From Pontibacter mangrovi (GTDB lineage: Bacteria > Bacteroidota > Bacteroidia > Cytophagales > Hymenobacteraceae): a stretch of DNA of 64,000 nt. Under the pieces are notes generated by a model. The model had not been told where the DNA came from and did not search any database. It was given only the letters and a program-made list of their open reading frames with translations. The stretch is taken from assembly GCF_006385705.1 (NCBI RefSeq), contig NZ_VFRQ01000003.1, positions 62,001 to 126,000 of the forward strand, in the 5' to 3' direction. The first letter of the stretch is position 1; the number at the start of each line of letters is the position of its first letter. Below are positions 1-8,055 of the stretch, piece by piece. Both the position numbers and the translations under genes were made by a program.

Positions 1-176
1 GCATTTGGGTATCCATCAAGCTGATACCGCCGCCATTGCTGCACTACTACCGCCAAAAAGCTAAAGAGCAGATGCACGAGCGGCAACCTAATTATGTGAT
101 GGCCGGCATCATCGTTATACTTTGGCTGTTGATTGGCTACTGGATGTACCAGGCCTACCAGGCACGGCTGGAGTAA
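1..176 (+). CDS. C-terminal end of an unrecognised membrane protein (5' truncated)
   Basis: The window opens inside this gene. Reading from position 3 gives 57 residues and a TAA at 174-176. The fragment has a basic Tyr/His-rich stretch, then one strongly hydrophobic segment (VMAGIIVILWLLIGYW, about positions 96-145) and a short polar tail ending QARLE. It therefore looks like the last membrane helix and tail of an inner-membrane protein. I do not recognise the family. It lies 88 bp upstream of mutA on the same strand, so read-through is possible. Confidence 0.55.
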   Translation, partial: IWVSIKLIPPPLLHYYRQKAKEQMHERQPNYVMAGIIVILWLLIGYWMYQAYQARLE

Positions 177-264
177 AGTATAGCCAAAAGCCGATATAGC
201 CCCGAAGCAGCCTTACGCCGTAAGGTATAAAAGTCTATCTTTACAAGAAATTAGAACATTGAGC

Positions 265-2103
265 ATGACAACTGACGAGCAGCAAAACCAAGAGCGCCTG
301 TTTGCCGAGTTCACCCCGGCTACAGCGGCTGATTGGGAACAGAAAGCACGCAAGGACCTGCGCGACACGCCCCTGGAAAACCTGACCTGGCACACCTATG
401 AGGGCATCGATATAAAACCATACTACACCCGGGAAGACATTGCCCACCTGCCTTTTACTACACAGAAGCCCGGCGACTTCCCGTTTTTGCGCGGCGACAA
501 GACCGGCGACAACAGCTGGCTGAACGTGCAGCAGATAGAAGTGCACGGCGACGGCCGCCACGCCATCGAGAAGGCCGCTGACGCCCTGCAGCGCGGAGCT
601 GACGGGATTTACTTTGTCGTGCACCAGCCGGAACTGTTTGATGTGGAGCACCTGATTCGTCGCATAGACCTGGGCAAGTATAGCATCAGCTACGAGGTAA
701 AGGAGCAGCCCGATTGTTTTCTGGAGCGGCTGTATGCGGAGTTGGAGAAATGCCAGGTATCGCACCGTAACCTGAAGGGCTTCCTCAACTTTGACCCTAT
801 CTCTGTAAAAAGCAAGATCAACCACGAGGAAGGCAGGGCCATCATCAAAGCGCTGGACCTGACCAAGGATAGCCCCGACTTTTACGGCGTTACCGTGAAC
901 GGCACCAGCTTCAGCGGCATTGGCGCCTCCATTACGCAGGAGTTGGCCTATACCATAAGCGCCGCCGTAACCTATACCGATAAGCTGACCACGGCCGGCG
1001 AGCCGCTGGAATCGGTGCTGCGCAACATGCAGTTTGTGATGGCCTCGGGCACCAACTACTTCTTCGAGATAGCCAAGCTGCGCGCCCTGCGCCTGTTGTG
1101 GTCTGCCGTGGTGGAGGCTTATCAGGCAGAGCCGGCGCTGGCTGCCAAACTGCGCCTCCACAGCGTTACCTCCAGCTGGTACCAAACCACCCTCGACCCC
1201 TACGTGAACATGCTGCGCACCACCACCGAGGCCATGTCGGCCGTTATCGCCGGCTGCGACTCGCTTACCGTCACGCCTTTCGACAACACGTTTAAGGCTT
1301 CGGATGAGTTCTCGGAGCGCATCGCCCGCAACGTATCCATCATCCTGAAAGAGGAAGCCTACCTGAACAAAGCCATAGACCCGGCCGCAGGCTCCTACTA
1401 TCTGGAGTCGCTGACGAACGAGCTGGCGCAGAGAGCCTGGGGCTTGTTTAAGGAAGTGGAAAGTATGGGAGGCTTTGAGGAGGCCTACAGCAAAGGATTT
1501 ATACTTGGCAGCATCACAGAAGTAAGCCGCCGCAAGTTCCGCAACATTGCCACCGGCCGCGAGGTGCTGGTGGGCACCAACAAATACCCGAACCCGAAGG
1601 AGAAGATCACCTTTGACCCGGAAGCCCTGATCCAGAGCGCCGACTTTGACACCACCCGCGCCGCCTACCCCACCGAGGTCATGCGCATGGCCACCGAGCT
1701 GCACCTGCGCAAGCTCAACCGCCGTCCGAAGGCCATCATCGCCATCATTGGCGGTTCGGAGCAGCGCCAGGTAAACGCCTCGTTTGCACAGGAGTTCTTC
1801 AGCTGCGCCGGTTTTGAGACAGAAACGCAAAACTATACTTCCGTAGAAGAAGCCTCCGATAAACTGAGCGCAACAGCGGCAGAGGTAGTCGTGGTAGCGT
1901 CCTCGGAAGCAGCCTATGTACGGGAGTTCGGGCCGCGCCTGCGTAACCACCATGCCAAGCCAACGCTCATTCTGGCCGACGACCCGCAGCAGATGAAAGA
2001 TGAAATGATGGCCAACGGCTACGACGAGTTTATCTTCGAAGACTGCGACATGCGCACCATCCTGGAGGTATTACACAAAAGACTGCACGGGAGCAATGAC
2101 TGA
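265..2103 (+). CDS. mutA: methylmalonyl-CoA mutase small (beta) subunit
   Basis: 612 residues. It forms the heterodimeric, B12-dependent methylmalonyl-CoA mutase with the product of the next gene, interconverting (R)-methylmalonyl-CoA and succinyl-CoA in the cytoplasm. Residues ~30-470 are the TIM-barrel mutase domain (e.g. NGTSFSGIGASITQELAYT, ASGTNYFFEIAKLRALRLLW). The C-terminal ~120 residues keep the flavodoxin-like fold of the cobalamin domain but lack the DxHxxG cobalt-ligand motif, as expected for the non-catalytic subunit. The ATG at 265 is preferred over an in-frame TTG at 259. A TATCTTTA at 236-243 resembles the Bacteroidota -7 element (last base off) and sits 21 bp upstream of the ATG. 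mutB follows after 143 bp containing a 23-bp perfect inverted repeat. Confidence 0.95.
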   Translation: MTTDEQQNQERLFAEFTPATAADWEQKARKDLRDTPLENLTWHTYEGIDIKPYYTREDIAHLPFTTQKPGDFPFLRGDKTGDNSWLNVQQIEVHGDGRHAIEKAADALQRGADGIYFVVHQPELFDVEHLIRRIDLGKYSISYEVKEQPDCFLERLYAELEKCQVSHRNLKGFLNFDPISVKSKINHEEGRAIIKALDLTKDSPDFYGVTVNGTSFSGIGASITQELAYTISAAVTYTDKLTTAGEPLESVLRNMQFVMASGTNYFFEIAKLRALRLLWSAVVEAYQAEPALAAKLRLHSVTSSWYQTTLDPYVNMLRTTTEAMSAVIAGCDSLTVTPFDNTFKASDEFSERIARNVSIILKEEAYLNKAIDPAAGSYYLESLTNELAQRAWGLFKEVESMGGFEEAYSKGFILGSITEVSRRKFRNIATGREVLVGTNKYPNPKEKITFDPEALIQSADFDTTRAAYPTEVMRMATELHLRKLNRRPKAIIAIIGGSEQRQVNASFAQEFFSCAGFETETQNYTSVEEASDKLSATAAEVVVVASSEAAYVREFGPRLRNHHAKPTLILADDPQQMKDEMMANGYDEFIFEDCDMRTILEVLHKRLHGSND

Positions 2104-2108
2104 AATAG

Positions 2109-2236
2109 TGAATGAGTGGTTGAGTGAATGATTTTTCACACTTACACACTCCTTCTACACCATAAAAAGTATGACTGAATTTTGATGAGGAATGAGTTGA
2201 AAGCATTGTTCACTCATTCACTCAACCACTCATTCA
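2109..2236. repeat. 23-bp perfect inverted repeat between mutA and mutB
   Basis: The arm at 2109-2131 (TGAATGAGTGG then TTGAGTGAATGA) is exactly complementary to 2214-2236. The spacer is 82 bp. The arms are themselves low-complexity, built from GAATGAGTG-like words. The right arm ends 10 bp before the mutB ATG. In RNA it could form a long hairpin between the two cistrons, affecting mRNA stability or the mutA/mutB ratio; that role is inference. Confidence 0.85.
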
Positions 2237-2246
2237 AAATGAAAAT

Positions 2247-4391
2247 ATGAAGCCTGACTTTTCGAAAACAGATATAAACAAGATAGCCTCGGCAGCGCAC
2301 GGTCCCAAAGACCCGCTGCAGCCGAAGACCTGGAAAACACCGGAGCAGATAAAGGTGAAGAGCTTTTATACTTCGGAGGATGCCGCAAACTTTGAGCACC
2401 TGGAATTTGCCGCCGGTTTGCCGCCTTACCTGCGCGGGCCCTACAGCACCATGTATGTGCAAAAGCCCTGGACCATCCGCCAGTACGCCGGTTTCTCCAC
2501 CGCTGAGGAATCCAACGCTTTCTACCGCCGTAACCTGGCTGGCGGGCAAAAAGGTCTTTCGGTAGCATTCGACCTGGCCACGCACCGCGGCTACGACTCC
2601 GACCATCCGCGCGTGGTAGGCGACGTGGGTAAAGCCGGTGTAGCGATTGATTCGGTAGAGGACATGAAGATCCTGTTCGACCAGATTCCGCTGGACCAGA
2701 TGTCGGTGTCCATGACGATGAACGGGGCTGTGCTGCCGATCATGGCGTTTTACATTGTAGCCGCCGAAGAGCAGGGCGTAAAGCCGGAGCAACTGAGTGG
2801 CACCATTCAGAACGATATCCTGAAGGAGTTCATGGTGCGCAATACTTATATCTACCCGCCGGAGCCAAGTATGAAAATCATCGCCGATATCTTTGAGTAT
2901 GCTTCGAAGAAGATGCCGCGCTTTAACTCTATATCAATTTCGGGCTACCACATGCAGGAGGCCGGCGCCACCGCCGACATCGAGCTGGCCTATACTTTAG
3001 CAGATGGCCTGGAGTATGTGCGTACCGGTCTGAAGGCAGGGATGGATATTGATGATTTTGCGCCGCGCTTGTCGTTCTTCTGGGCCATCGGCATGAACCA
3101 CTTCATGGAGATCGCCAAAATGCGCGCGGCCCGTATGCTTTGGGCCAAGTTGATCAAGCAGTTCAACCCAAAGAACCCGAAGTCGCTGGCTTTACGCACA
3201 CACTGCCAGACTTCCGGCTGGAGCTTAACCGAGCAGGACCCGTTCAATAACGTAACCCGTACCTGTGTCGAGGCTTTGGCCGCTGCCCTGGGTGGTACGC
3301 AAAGCCTGCACACTAACGCACTTGATGAGGCTATCGCCCTGCCAACGGATTTCTCAGCCCGCATTGCCCGTAACACGCAAATTTACCTGCAGCAGGAGAC
3401 TAACATCACCAAAGTGGTAGACCCGTGGGGTGGCTCCTACTATGTAGAGGCGCTGACGCACGAGATCGCGCACAAAGCCTGGGCGCTGATGCAGGAAGTG
3501 GAAGAGCTAGGCGGTATGGCCAAAGCGATTGAAACTGGCCTGCCAAAGATGCGCATCGAAGAAGCCGCAGCCCGCAAGCAGGCCCGCATCGATTCCGGCA
3601 AGGACATCATCGTAGGCGTTAACAAGTATAAACCAGAGCAGGAGCAGGAAATTGAGATCCTGGACATCGACAACACCGCTGTTCGTGAATCGCAGCTGAA
3701 GCGCCTGGCAAGTATAAAAGCCTCGCGTGATGAAGGGGCTGTACTGAATGCGTTGCAGGCGCTGACCGATGCAGCTCAATCTGGCGTGGGCAACCTACTG
3801 GATTTGGCCGTAGAGGCAGCGCGCAGAAGAGCAACACTAGGTGAGATTTCCGATGCCCTGGAGAAAGTATACGGCAGACATAAAGCAGTAATCAGAGCTA
3901 TATCAGGAGTGTATTCCGCAGAACTAACCGACGACGAAAACTTCGAACGTGCTAAGGCTATGGCCGATCAGTTTGAAGCACTGGAAGGCCGCCGGCCAAG
4001 AATCATGGTCGCTAAAATGGGCCAGGACGGCCACGACCGCGGCTCCAAAGTAATCGCCACCTCCTTCGCCGACCTTGGCTTCGACGTGGACATCGGCCCG
4101 CTGTTCCAGACCCCAGCCGAAGTAGCCATGCAAGCCGCCGAAAACGACGTGCACGTGGTGGGCGTGAGCAGCCTGGCAGCCGGCCATAAAACACTGGTAC
4201 CGCAGCTCATCGAGGAACTCCGCAAGTTAGGTCGTGAGGACATCCTGGTGATCGTGGGTGGCGTGATCCCGGCTCAGGATTACGACTTTCTGTACCAGGC
4301 CGGCGCTGTGGGCGTGTTTGGTCCGGGTACCATTATCTCCGTAGCCGCGCAAAATATCCTGGACAAGCTGATCAGTTCAGTTAAGAGTTAA
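2247..4391 (+). CDS. mutB: methylmalonyl-CoA mutase large (alpha, catalytic) subunit
   Basis: 714 residues, the normal length for the catalytic subunit. The N-terminal barrel includes [20 protein letters not shown] and the substrate-binding stretch around [20 protein letters not shown]. The C-terminal cobalamin domain has [14 protein letters not shown], with the DxHxxG cobalt-ligand histidine at about residue 596, and [11 protein letters not shown] and [11 protein letters not shown] strands. It partners MutA (upstream) and needs the MeaB GTPase, encoded 5 kb downstream. It ends at a tandem pair of hairpins (4401-4420, 4436-4469), the second a good terminator. Confidence 0.97.
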   Translation: MKPDFSKTDINKIASAAHGPKDPLQPKTWKTPEQIKVKSFYTSEDAANFEHLEFAAGLPPYLRGPYSTMYVQKPWTIRQYAGFSTAEESNAFYRRNLAGGQKGLSVAFDLATHRGYDSDHPRVVGDVGKAGVAIDSVEDMKILFDQIPLDQMSVSMTMNGAVLPIMAFYIVAAEEQGVKPEQLSGTIQNDILKEFMVRNTYIYPPEPSMKIIADIFEYASKKMPRFNSISISGYHMQEAGATADIELAYTLADGLEYVRTGLKAGMDIDDFAPRLSFFWAIGMNHFMEIAKMRAARMLWAKLIKQFNPKNPKSLALRTHCQTSGWSLTEQDPFNNVTRTCVEALAAALGGTQSLHTNALDEAIALPTDFSARIARNTQIYLQQETNITKVVDPWGGSYYVEALTHEIAHKAWALMQEVEELGGMAKAIETGLPKMRIEEAAARKQARIDSGKDIIVGVNKYKPEQEQEIEILDIDNTAVRESQLKRLASIKASRDEGAVLNALQALTDAAQSGVGNLLDLAVEAARRRATLGEISDALEKVYGRHKAVIRAISGVYSAELTDDENFERAKAMADQFEALEGRRPRIMVAKMGQDGHDRGSKVIATSFADLGFDVDIGPLFQTPAEVAMQAAENDVHVVGVSSLAAGHKTLVPQLIEELRKLGREDILVIVGGVIPAQDYDFLYQAGAVGVFGPGTIISVAAQNILDKLISSVKS

Positions 4392-4400
4392 GCATTGTAG

Positions 4401-4420
4401 AGACGCAATACTTTGCGTCT
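4401..4420. repeat. short palindrome AGACGCAA-TACT-TTGCGTCT
   Basis: An 8-bp perfect stem with a 4-nt loop directly after mutB. It has the form of a REP-like palindrome (GAGACGCAA...TTGCGTCT) and is 50 bp from the larger RAYT-linked palindrome. There is no T-run immediately after it, so it is not itself a convincing terminator. Confidence 0.6.
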
Positions 4421-4435
4421 TTGTAAAATTATAAA

Positions 4436-4469
4436 GCCGCAGTTGATTCGTTCAGCTGCGGTTTTTTTT
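4436..4469 (+). terminator. intrinsic terminator of mutAB
   Basis: The stem GCCGCAG...CTGCGG, with an inner TGA/TCA pairing and TTCGT loop, is followed by eight T residues. It ends the mutA-mutB transcript. Confidence 0.85.
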
Positions 4470-4470
4470 A

Positions 4471-4601
4471 CCTGGCGCCGGTATCCAACCGGTGACGCAC
4501 AGTGTACGCGAGTCTCCAGACTCGCTTTTATACTTATACTTGTACAAGTGAGTCTGGAGACTCACTCCCACCCTCGGCACCGGATAGATTCCGGCGCCAG
4601 G
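4471..4601. repeat. 131-bp compound palindrome (REP/BIME-like) next to a RAYT gene
   Basis: The outer arms CCTGGCGCCGG (4471-4481) and CCGGCGCCAGG (4591-4601) are perfect complements. A second tier (CCGGTG 4489-4494 with CACCGG) also pairs. Nested inside are two palindromes that mirror each other: GCGAGTCTCCAGACTCGC (4508-4525) and GTGAGTCTGGAGACTCAC (4548-4565). Between them are two overlapping TATACTT heptamers (4529-4541). The element ends 2 bp before the transposase stop codon. Two head-to-head REP palindromes in one unit is the layout of a BIME mobilised by RAYT proteins. Confidence 0.85.
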
Positions 4602-4603
4602 AT

Positions 4604-5146
4604 TTATTCTATCAGCACAACCTCTAACCTTCCCTTCTCACCTGCATAATCCCTGGCACTACTATAGTACCAATGCTCCGGCTCCTCCACAAAGCCAGCC
4701 TTTACCGGGTTCTGATGCAGGTACTCCAGCCGTTGTTCCATTAGCTCATTCGTACTCAACTCCACGTAATGCCCACCCAATTGCCAGAACTGGTATTCGC
4801 CATGGCTAGCGCTTTTCTCTCCTGCACTTTTAAACATCCACAGTAGCCAATTCTTCCGGCTCTCCCTCGAGTTCATTTTAACAGCATCCACCAGAAACCT
4901 GGAAGTATACTTCTTCAGGTCCCGCAGTACATCCGTCAACTTAGGCGCAGAACAAAAGAGATGTACATGGTTGGTCATGATGCACCATGCGTATACTATT
5001 AAATCCTTCTTTTGCTGACAATAGCTTATACTTTCGCACACCAGTTCACAATAGTCACGGCGGGTGAACACATCTGCCCACTCCACCACAGTCAGCGTTA
5101 CAAAATATATTCCGTCAGGATTATGTGCTTTATATTTCAGGCTCAT
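4604..5146 (-). CDS. REP-associated tyrosine transposase (RAYT, Y1/IS200-like)
   Basis: 180 residues from the ATG at 5146. A longer reading to 5224 adds a Cys/Gly-rich leader unlike the family. It has the HUH nuclease motif (NHVHLF, histidines ~60 and 62) and the late YLHQNPVKAGFV block typical of RAYTs, with a candidate nucleophile Tyr at about 142. Such proteins are single-copy transposase relatives that bind and cut REP palindromes. A compound palindrome (4471-4601) lies immediately 3' of this gene. The ORF looks intact. It is transcribed towards mutB, and the two convergent genes share the palindrome region. Confidence 0.88.
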   Translation of the reverse strand: MSLKYKAHNPDGIYFVTLTVVEWADVFTRRDYCELVCESISYCQQKKDLIVYAWCIMTNHVHLFCSAPKLTDVLRDLKKYTSRFLVDAVKMNSRESRKNWLLWMFKSAGEKSASHGEYQFWQLGGHYVELSTNELMEQRLEYLHQNPVKAGFVEEPEHWYYSSARDYAGEKGRLEVVLIE

Positions 5147-5238
5147 AGAGATATAGACGCAGCAGCAAACACCTCCGTTTAAACTTTCCCCTCCCCCACT
5201 GGTTTCATACCTGCAGAATCCCATACTTCACCTTTACC

Positions 5239-5634
5239 ATGAAGCTAAAACACATCCTCATCGCCCTCGCTGTAGTCCTCATCGGCTGGTTTATCTACGA
5301 CACCCTATCTATACCCAGTGTAGATGACCTGGAGGGCGATTTTAAAGAAGTGGCCATGTACCGCAACGAGAACAATACTGGGCCTGTCATACGGCTTTAT
5401 GCGGTGACGGTGGCGGATACCCTGTGGCAGCAGATGGAGCAGTATGGCGACTATATGCCTCACACTAAGTATGGCAACACCAAAGTATATTTCTTCCTGA
5501 AAAATAATCCTGTACCTTCTCAAGTATACCCCGGCGAGAGCAACTTTGAAGCACGATTTCAAGAATTTGCTGTAGCCAGATATGAAAAGGATGCGATGGG
5601 ACAGGTTTCATTTGTGCGTTACCCATACGAATAG
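5239..5634 (+). CDS. hypothetical membrane-anchored protein
   Basis: 131 residues. It has an N-terminal hydrophobic segment (HILIALAVVLIGWFIYDTL, residues ~5-23) and no clear cleavage site, so it is probably anchored with a periplasmic domain of ~105 residues rich in aromatic residues (KYGNTKVYFFLKN). I do not recognise the family. It starts 92 bp from the divergent transposase and precedes trehalase by 68 bp on the same strand, so the two may be co-transcribed. Confidence 0.7.
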   Translation: MKLKHILIALAVVLIGWFIYDTLSIPSVDDLEGDFKEVAMYRNENNTGPVIRLYAVTVADTLWQQMEQYGDYMPHTKYGNTKVYFFLKNNPVPSQVYPGESNFEARFQEFAVARYEKDAMGQVSFVRYPYE

Positions 5635-5702
5635 TATACTTGTCGCCTTGCTCCGAATCCACGTATGAGTAACGAATCACTTACACACAAAAAGAGCAGG
5701 AC

Positions 5703-7322
5703 ATGAGGTATACTTTTAGCACTTTAACTTTTAGCCTTCTGTTACTATTACCGTTTACCTTCGTTATACAGCCGCTGCGGGCACAGGAGTTGTACAGGCC
5801 GGAGCAGGATTTAGGAGAGTTGTTCGAGCAGGTACAGCTGCAGCACGTTTTCCCGGACTCCAAAACCTTTCCGGATGCCGTGCCGCTGGCGCCGCCTAAG
5901 CAGATCCTGGAAGCTTATCAGCAACAGAAAAATCAGCGTGGCTTTAGCCTGGAGGCCTTTGTGAAGGAATACTTCCAGATGCCCCCGCAGCCAGCCACCG
6001 GCTTCACCACCGACACCAGCCTTTCGGTAACACAGCACATTGAGCGCCTCTGGCCCATACTTACCCGCGAGCCGGGTGCCGACGGCGGTTCCCTGATTCC
6101 GCTGCCGAAGAAGTATATTGTGCCGGGTGGCCGCTTCCGCGAGATCTATTACTGGGACAGCTTCTTTACCATGCTCGGCCTGCAGGCCAGCGGCGAAACA
6201 GAGCTCATCCAAAGTATGGTCGATAACTTCACGCACCTCATCAACACCACCGGCCACATCCCGAACGGGAACCGCACTTACTACCTCAGCCGCTCACAGC
6301 CGCCGTTCTATGCACTGATGCTGCGGGTGCTGGCGCAGCAGAAAGGCCGCGAGGTGCTCAAAACCTACGCCCCCGCCCTGCGCAAGGAGTATGATTTCTG
6401 GATGGATGGCTCCGAGCAACTATCAGCCGCTAACTCAACGCACCGCCGCGTGGTGCGCATGCCCGACGGCAGCATCCTAAACCGTTACTGGGACGACCAG
6501 CCGGAGCCGCGCCCTGAGTCGTACCGCGAGGATGTGGAGCTGGCGCAGGAGTCGGGCCGCAATCCGGAGGAAGTATACCGCAATATTCGGGCAGCCGCCG
6601 AGTCGGGCTGGGACTTCAGCAGCCGCTGGTTTGCCGATGCACAGAATCTCGGCACCATCCACACCACCGACATCATACCTGTAGACCTGAACGCGCTGCT
6701 CTACCACGTGGAACTGACGCTGCAGGAGATGTCCGTACTGAACGGGAACAGAACCGAGGCCAGGGAGTTTGAGCGCCGCGCCAAAGCCCGCCGTGATGCC
6801 TTGCTTAAGTATAACTGGAGCGATGAAGCTGACTTCTTCTACGACTACGACTTCGTGAAGGGCACCACTACCAACATCCCTTCGCTGGCTGCCGTGTACC
6901 CGCTATACTTCTGCATGGTTAAGAAGAAACAAGCCGATGCCGTGGTGCAAAAGCTGGAGGAGGATTTCCTGCAGCCGGGCGGCTTAGTAACTACGCTTCA
7001 CCGCACCGGCCAGCAGTGGGACGCCCCGAACGGCTGGGCTCCGCTGCAGTGGATGAGCATACAGGCTCTCCGCAACTACAAGCACGATAAACTGGCCGAC
7101 ACCATCGCACAACGCTGGATGGAGCTGAACGAAGCGGTTTTCCAGAACACAGGCAAGCTGATGGAGAAGTATAACGTTACCGACATTAGCCTGCAGGCCG
7201 GCGGCGGCGAGTACCCGAATCAGGACGGCTTCGGCTGGACCAACGGCGTGCTCCTCAAGCTCATCTCCCTAAACCCGCAACTGCAGGAGGAGGTGCTGCA
7301 GGAAGTGGAGATGCAGGAGTAA
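5703..7322 (+). CDS. treA: trehalase, periplasmic (glycoside hydrolase family 37)
   Basis: 539 residues. It hydrolyses alpha,alpha-trehalose to two glucose. An N-terminal signal peptide (hydrophobic FSLLLLLPFTFV, cleavage near LRAQE) indicates export. Both family signatures are present: PGGRFREIYYWDSFF at ~141 and QWDAPNGWAPLQW at ~437. The glycine-rich QAGGGEYPNQDGFGWTNGV region is close to the C-terminus. Length matches E. coli TreA. It is followed by a hairpin terminator at 7348-7375. Confidence 0.95.
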   Translation: MRYTFSTLTFSLLLLLPFTFVIQPLRAQELYRPEQDLGELFEQVQLQHVFPDSKTFPDAVPLAPPKQILEAYQQQKNQRGFSLEAFVKEYFQMPPQPATGFTTDTSLSVTQHIERLWPILTREPGADGGSLIPLPKKYIVPGGRFREIYYWDSFFTMLGLQASGETELIQSMVDNFTHLINTTGHIPNGNRTYYLSRSQPPFYALMLRVLAQQKGREVLKTYAPALRKEYDFWMDGSEQLSAANSTHRRVVRMPDGSILNRYWDDQPEPRPESYREDVELAQESGRNPEEVYRNIRAAAESGWDFSSRWFADAQNLGTIHTTDIIPVDLNALLYHVELTLQEMSVLNGNRTEAREFERRAKARRDALLKYNWSDEADFFYDYDFVKGTTTNIPSLAAVYPLYFCMVKKKQADAVVQKLEEDFLQPGGLVTTLHRTGQQWDAPNGWAPLQWMSIQALRNYKHDKLADTIAQRWMELNEAVFQNTGKLMEKYNVTDISLQAGGGEYPNQDGFGWTNGVLLKLISLNPQLQEEVLQEVEMQE

Positions 7323-7347
7323 GGTATAGATTAAATGATCAGAGTGA

Positions 7348-7375
7348 AGAGGCATGATATCGTGCCTCTCTTTTT
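7348..7375 (+). terminator. terminator after trehalase
   Basis: The stem AGAGGCA...TGCCTCT encloses an 8-nt loop and is followed by CTTTTTGCTTTT. Confidence 0.75.
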
Positions 7376-7448
7376 GCTTTTACCCGTCGCAGGAGAAGAA
7401 TTTCTTTACTGCCCAGCACTTAGGTGCTACGCTTGCAAGGTTCTCTGC

Positions 7449-7482
7449 CTAAAGACCTCGCGGCGTCCGGAGGTCCCGCGAG
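7449..7482. repeat. GC-rich palindrome
   Basis: GAC-CTCGCGG on the left pairs with CCGCGAG-CGTC on the right, around a loop containing GTCCGGAGG. It looks like a REP-type palindrome rather than a terminator, since no T-run follows. Confidence 0.55.
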
Positions 7483-7544
7483 CGTCTGGCTTGTCTGAAT
7501 CAGGATTTACAGGACTTGCAGATGAACAGGATTGCTTGTAGCGC

Positions 7545-7950
7545 CGGTTCCAACCACCCCTGCCCCTCTCCCGAAACAAGTCCGGGATCTGCGACTTGGC
7601 TAAGGAGGGGAATTATCAGCACAAGTTTGAACCCACCCCTGGCCCCTCCGAGGAGGGGAATTCAGCTCTGTAGCCAAAGCCGTAGCTATCGAACCTGGTC
7701 CCAGTCCTTGGGTTGAGCGCCTATGCGAGTTTTTCCGGTTACGAACGGTAGTGAGGCAGCCCGAGGCACGAGGGCAGGAAAAGCTCCCAGCGCGATGCCC
7801 AAGGACGAGGCCTCCCGGCCTTGAGGGCACCAAAGTTGGAGATGGAAAAGACCGCTTGTAAGACTGAGGATGAACGGCAATTAGAAAGAATAGCTTGGTT
7901 AAAGCTGCGGGAGGCGGAGGCTATAGCAAGGCACAAGCGGACGCTTGCGC
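7545..7950 (+). repeat. ~400-bp dispersed repeat, copy 1
   Basis: This aligns over its whole length with 10320-10710 in the same orientation. The most conserved blocks are CCAGTCCTTGGGTTGAGCGC, GCGCGATGCCC, GGACGAGGCCTCCCGGCCT, TGTAAGACTG and, at the 3' end, GCACAAGCGGACGCTTGCGC. It starts with a palindromic CCCCTCC...GAGGGG unit. Potential RNA stems are 7704-7712 with 7798-7806 (GTCCTTGGG/CCCAAGGAC), 7717-7720 with 7790-7793 (GCGC/GCGC), and 7727-7736 with 7777-7786 (GAGTTTTTCC/GGAAAAGCTC, one G-U). It has no coding potential. Function unknown. Confidence 0.85.
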
Positions 7951-8015
7951 CAGATAAAGGCCAGAAAGGCAATTAACCAGTATACGACTACTTACTCCTC
8001 CCCTATACTTGGCAC

Positions 8016-8023
8016 TAGGTTTG
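8016..8023 (+). promoter_or_regulatory. -7 promoter element TAGGTTTG
   Basis: It matches the Bacteroidota -7 consensus TAnnTTTG. It lies 32 bp upstream of the ATG at 8056, which supports that start over the longer reading from 7945. No TTTG is seen at the expected -33 position. Confidence 0.55.
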
Positions 8024-8055
8024 CAAATACATCGTTAATAGCAAAACGAAGATTC

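Larger units (their letters stand above)
7376..8055. other. 680-bp non-coding region dominated by dispersed repeats
   Basis: No convincing gene; short open frames here are unsupported. From left to right it holds a GC-rich palindrome near 7449-7482 (CTCGCGG...CCGCGAG), a degenerate tandem stretch at ~7494-7536 built on CAGGATT/CAGGACTT words, the first copy of a ~400-bp repeat (7545-7950), and a promoter-like TAGGTTTG at 8016-8023 serving the next gene. Confidence 0.7.

Noticed and set aside
241..1953. Long minus-strand open frame (570 codons) opposite mutA
   Set aside because: It lies wholly antisense to a clear mutase gene, has low-complexity Val/Gly/Ala/His composition and no recognisable domain. 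It is a codon-bias artefact of GC-rich third positions.
4413..4649. 78-codon frame across the palindrome after mutB
   Set aside because: It spans a terminator and a compound palindrome; no gene-like features.
7494..7536. Tandem repeat array of CAGGATT words
   Set aside because: Only four degenerate units are visible; noted as repeat debris rather than a distinct element.
7335..7541. 68-codon frame after trehalase
   Set aside because: It begins in the terminator and runs through palindromes and degenerate repeats, with no protein-like composition.
7600..7972. Several overlapping short frames within the first 400-bp repeat
   Set aside because: They are not conserved as protein between the two repeat copies; the copies conserve nucleotide pairing, not frames.
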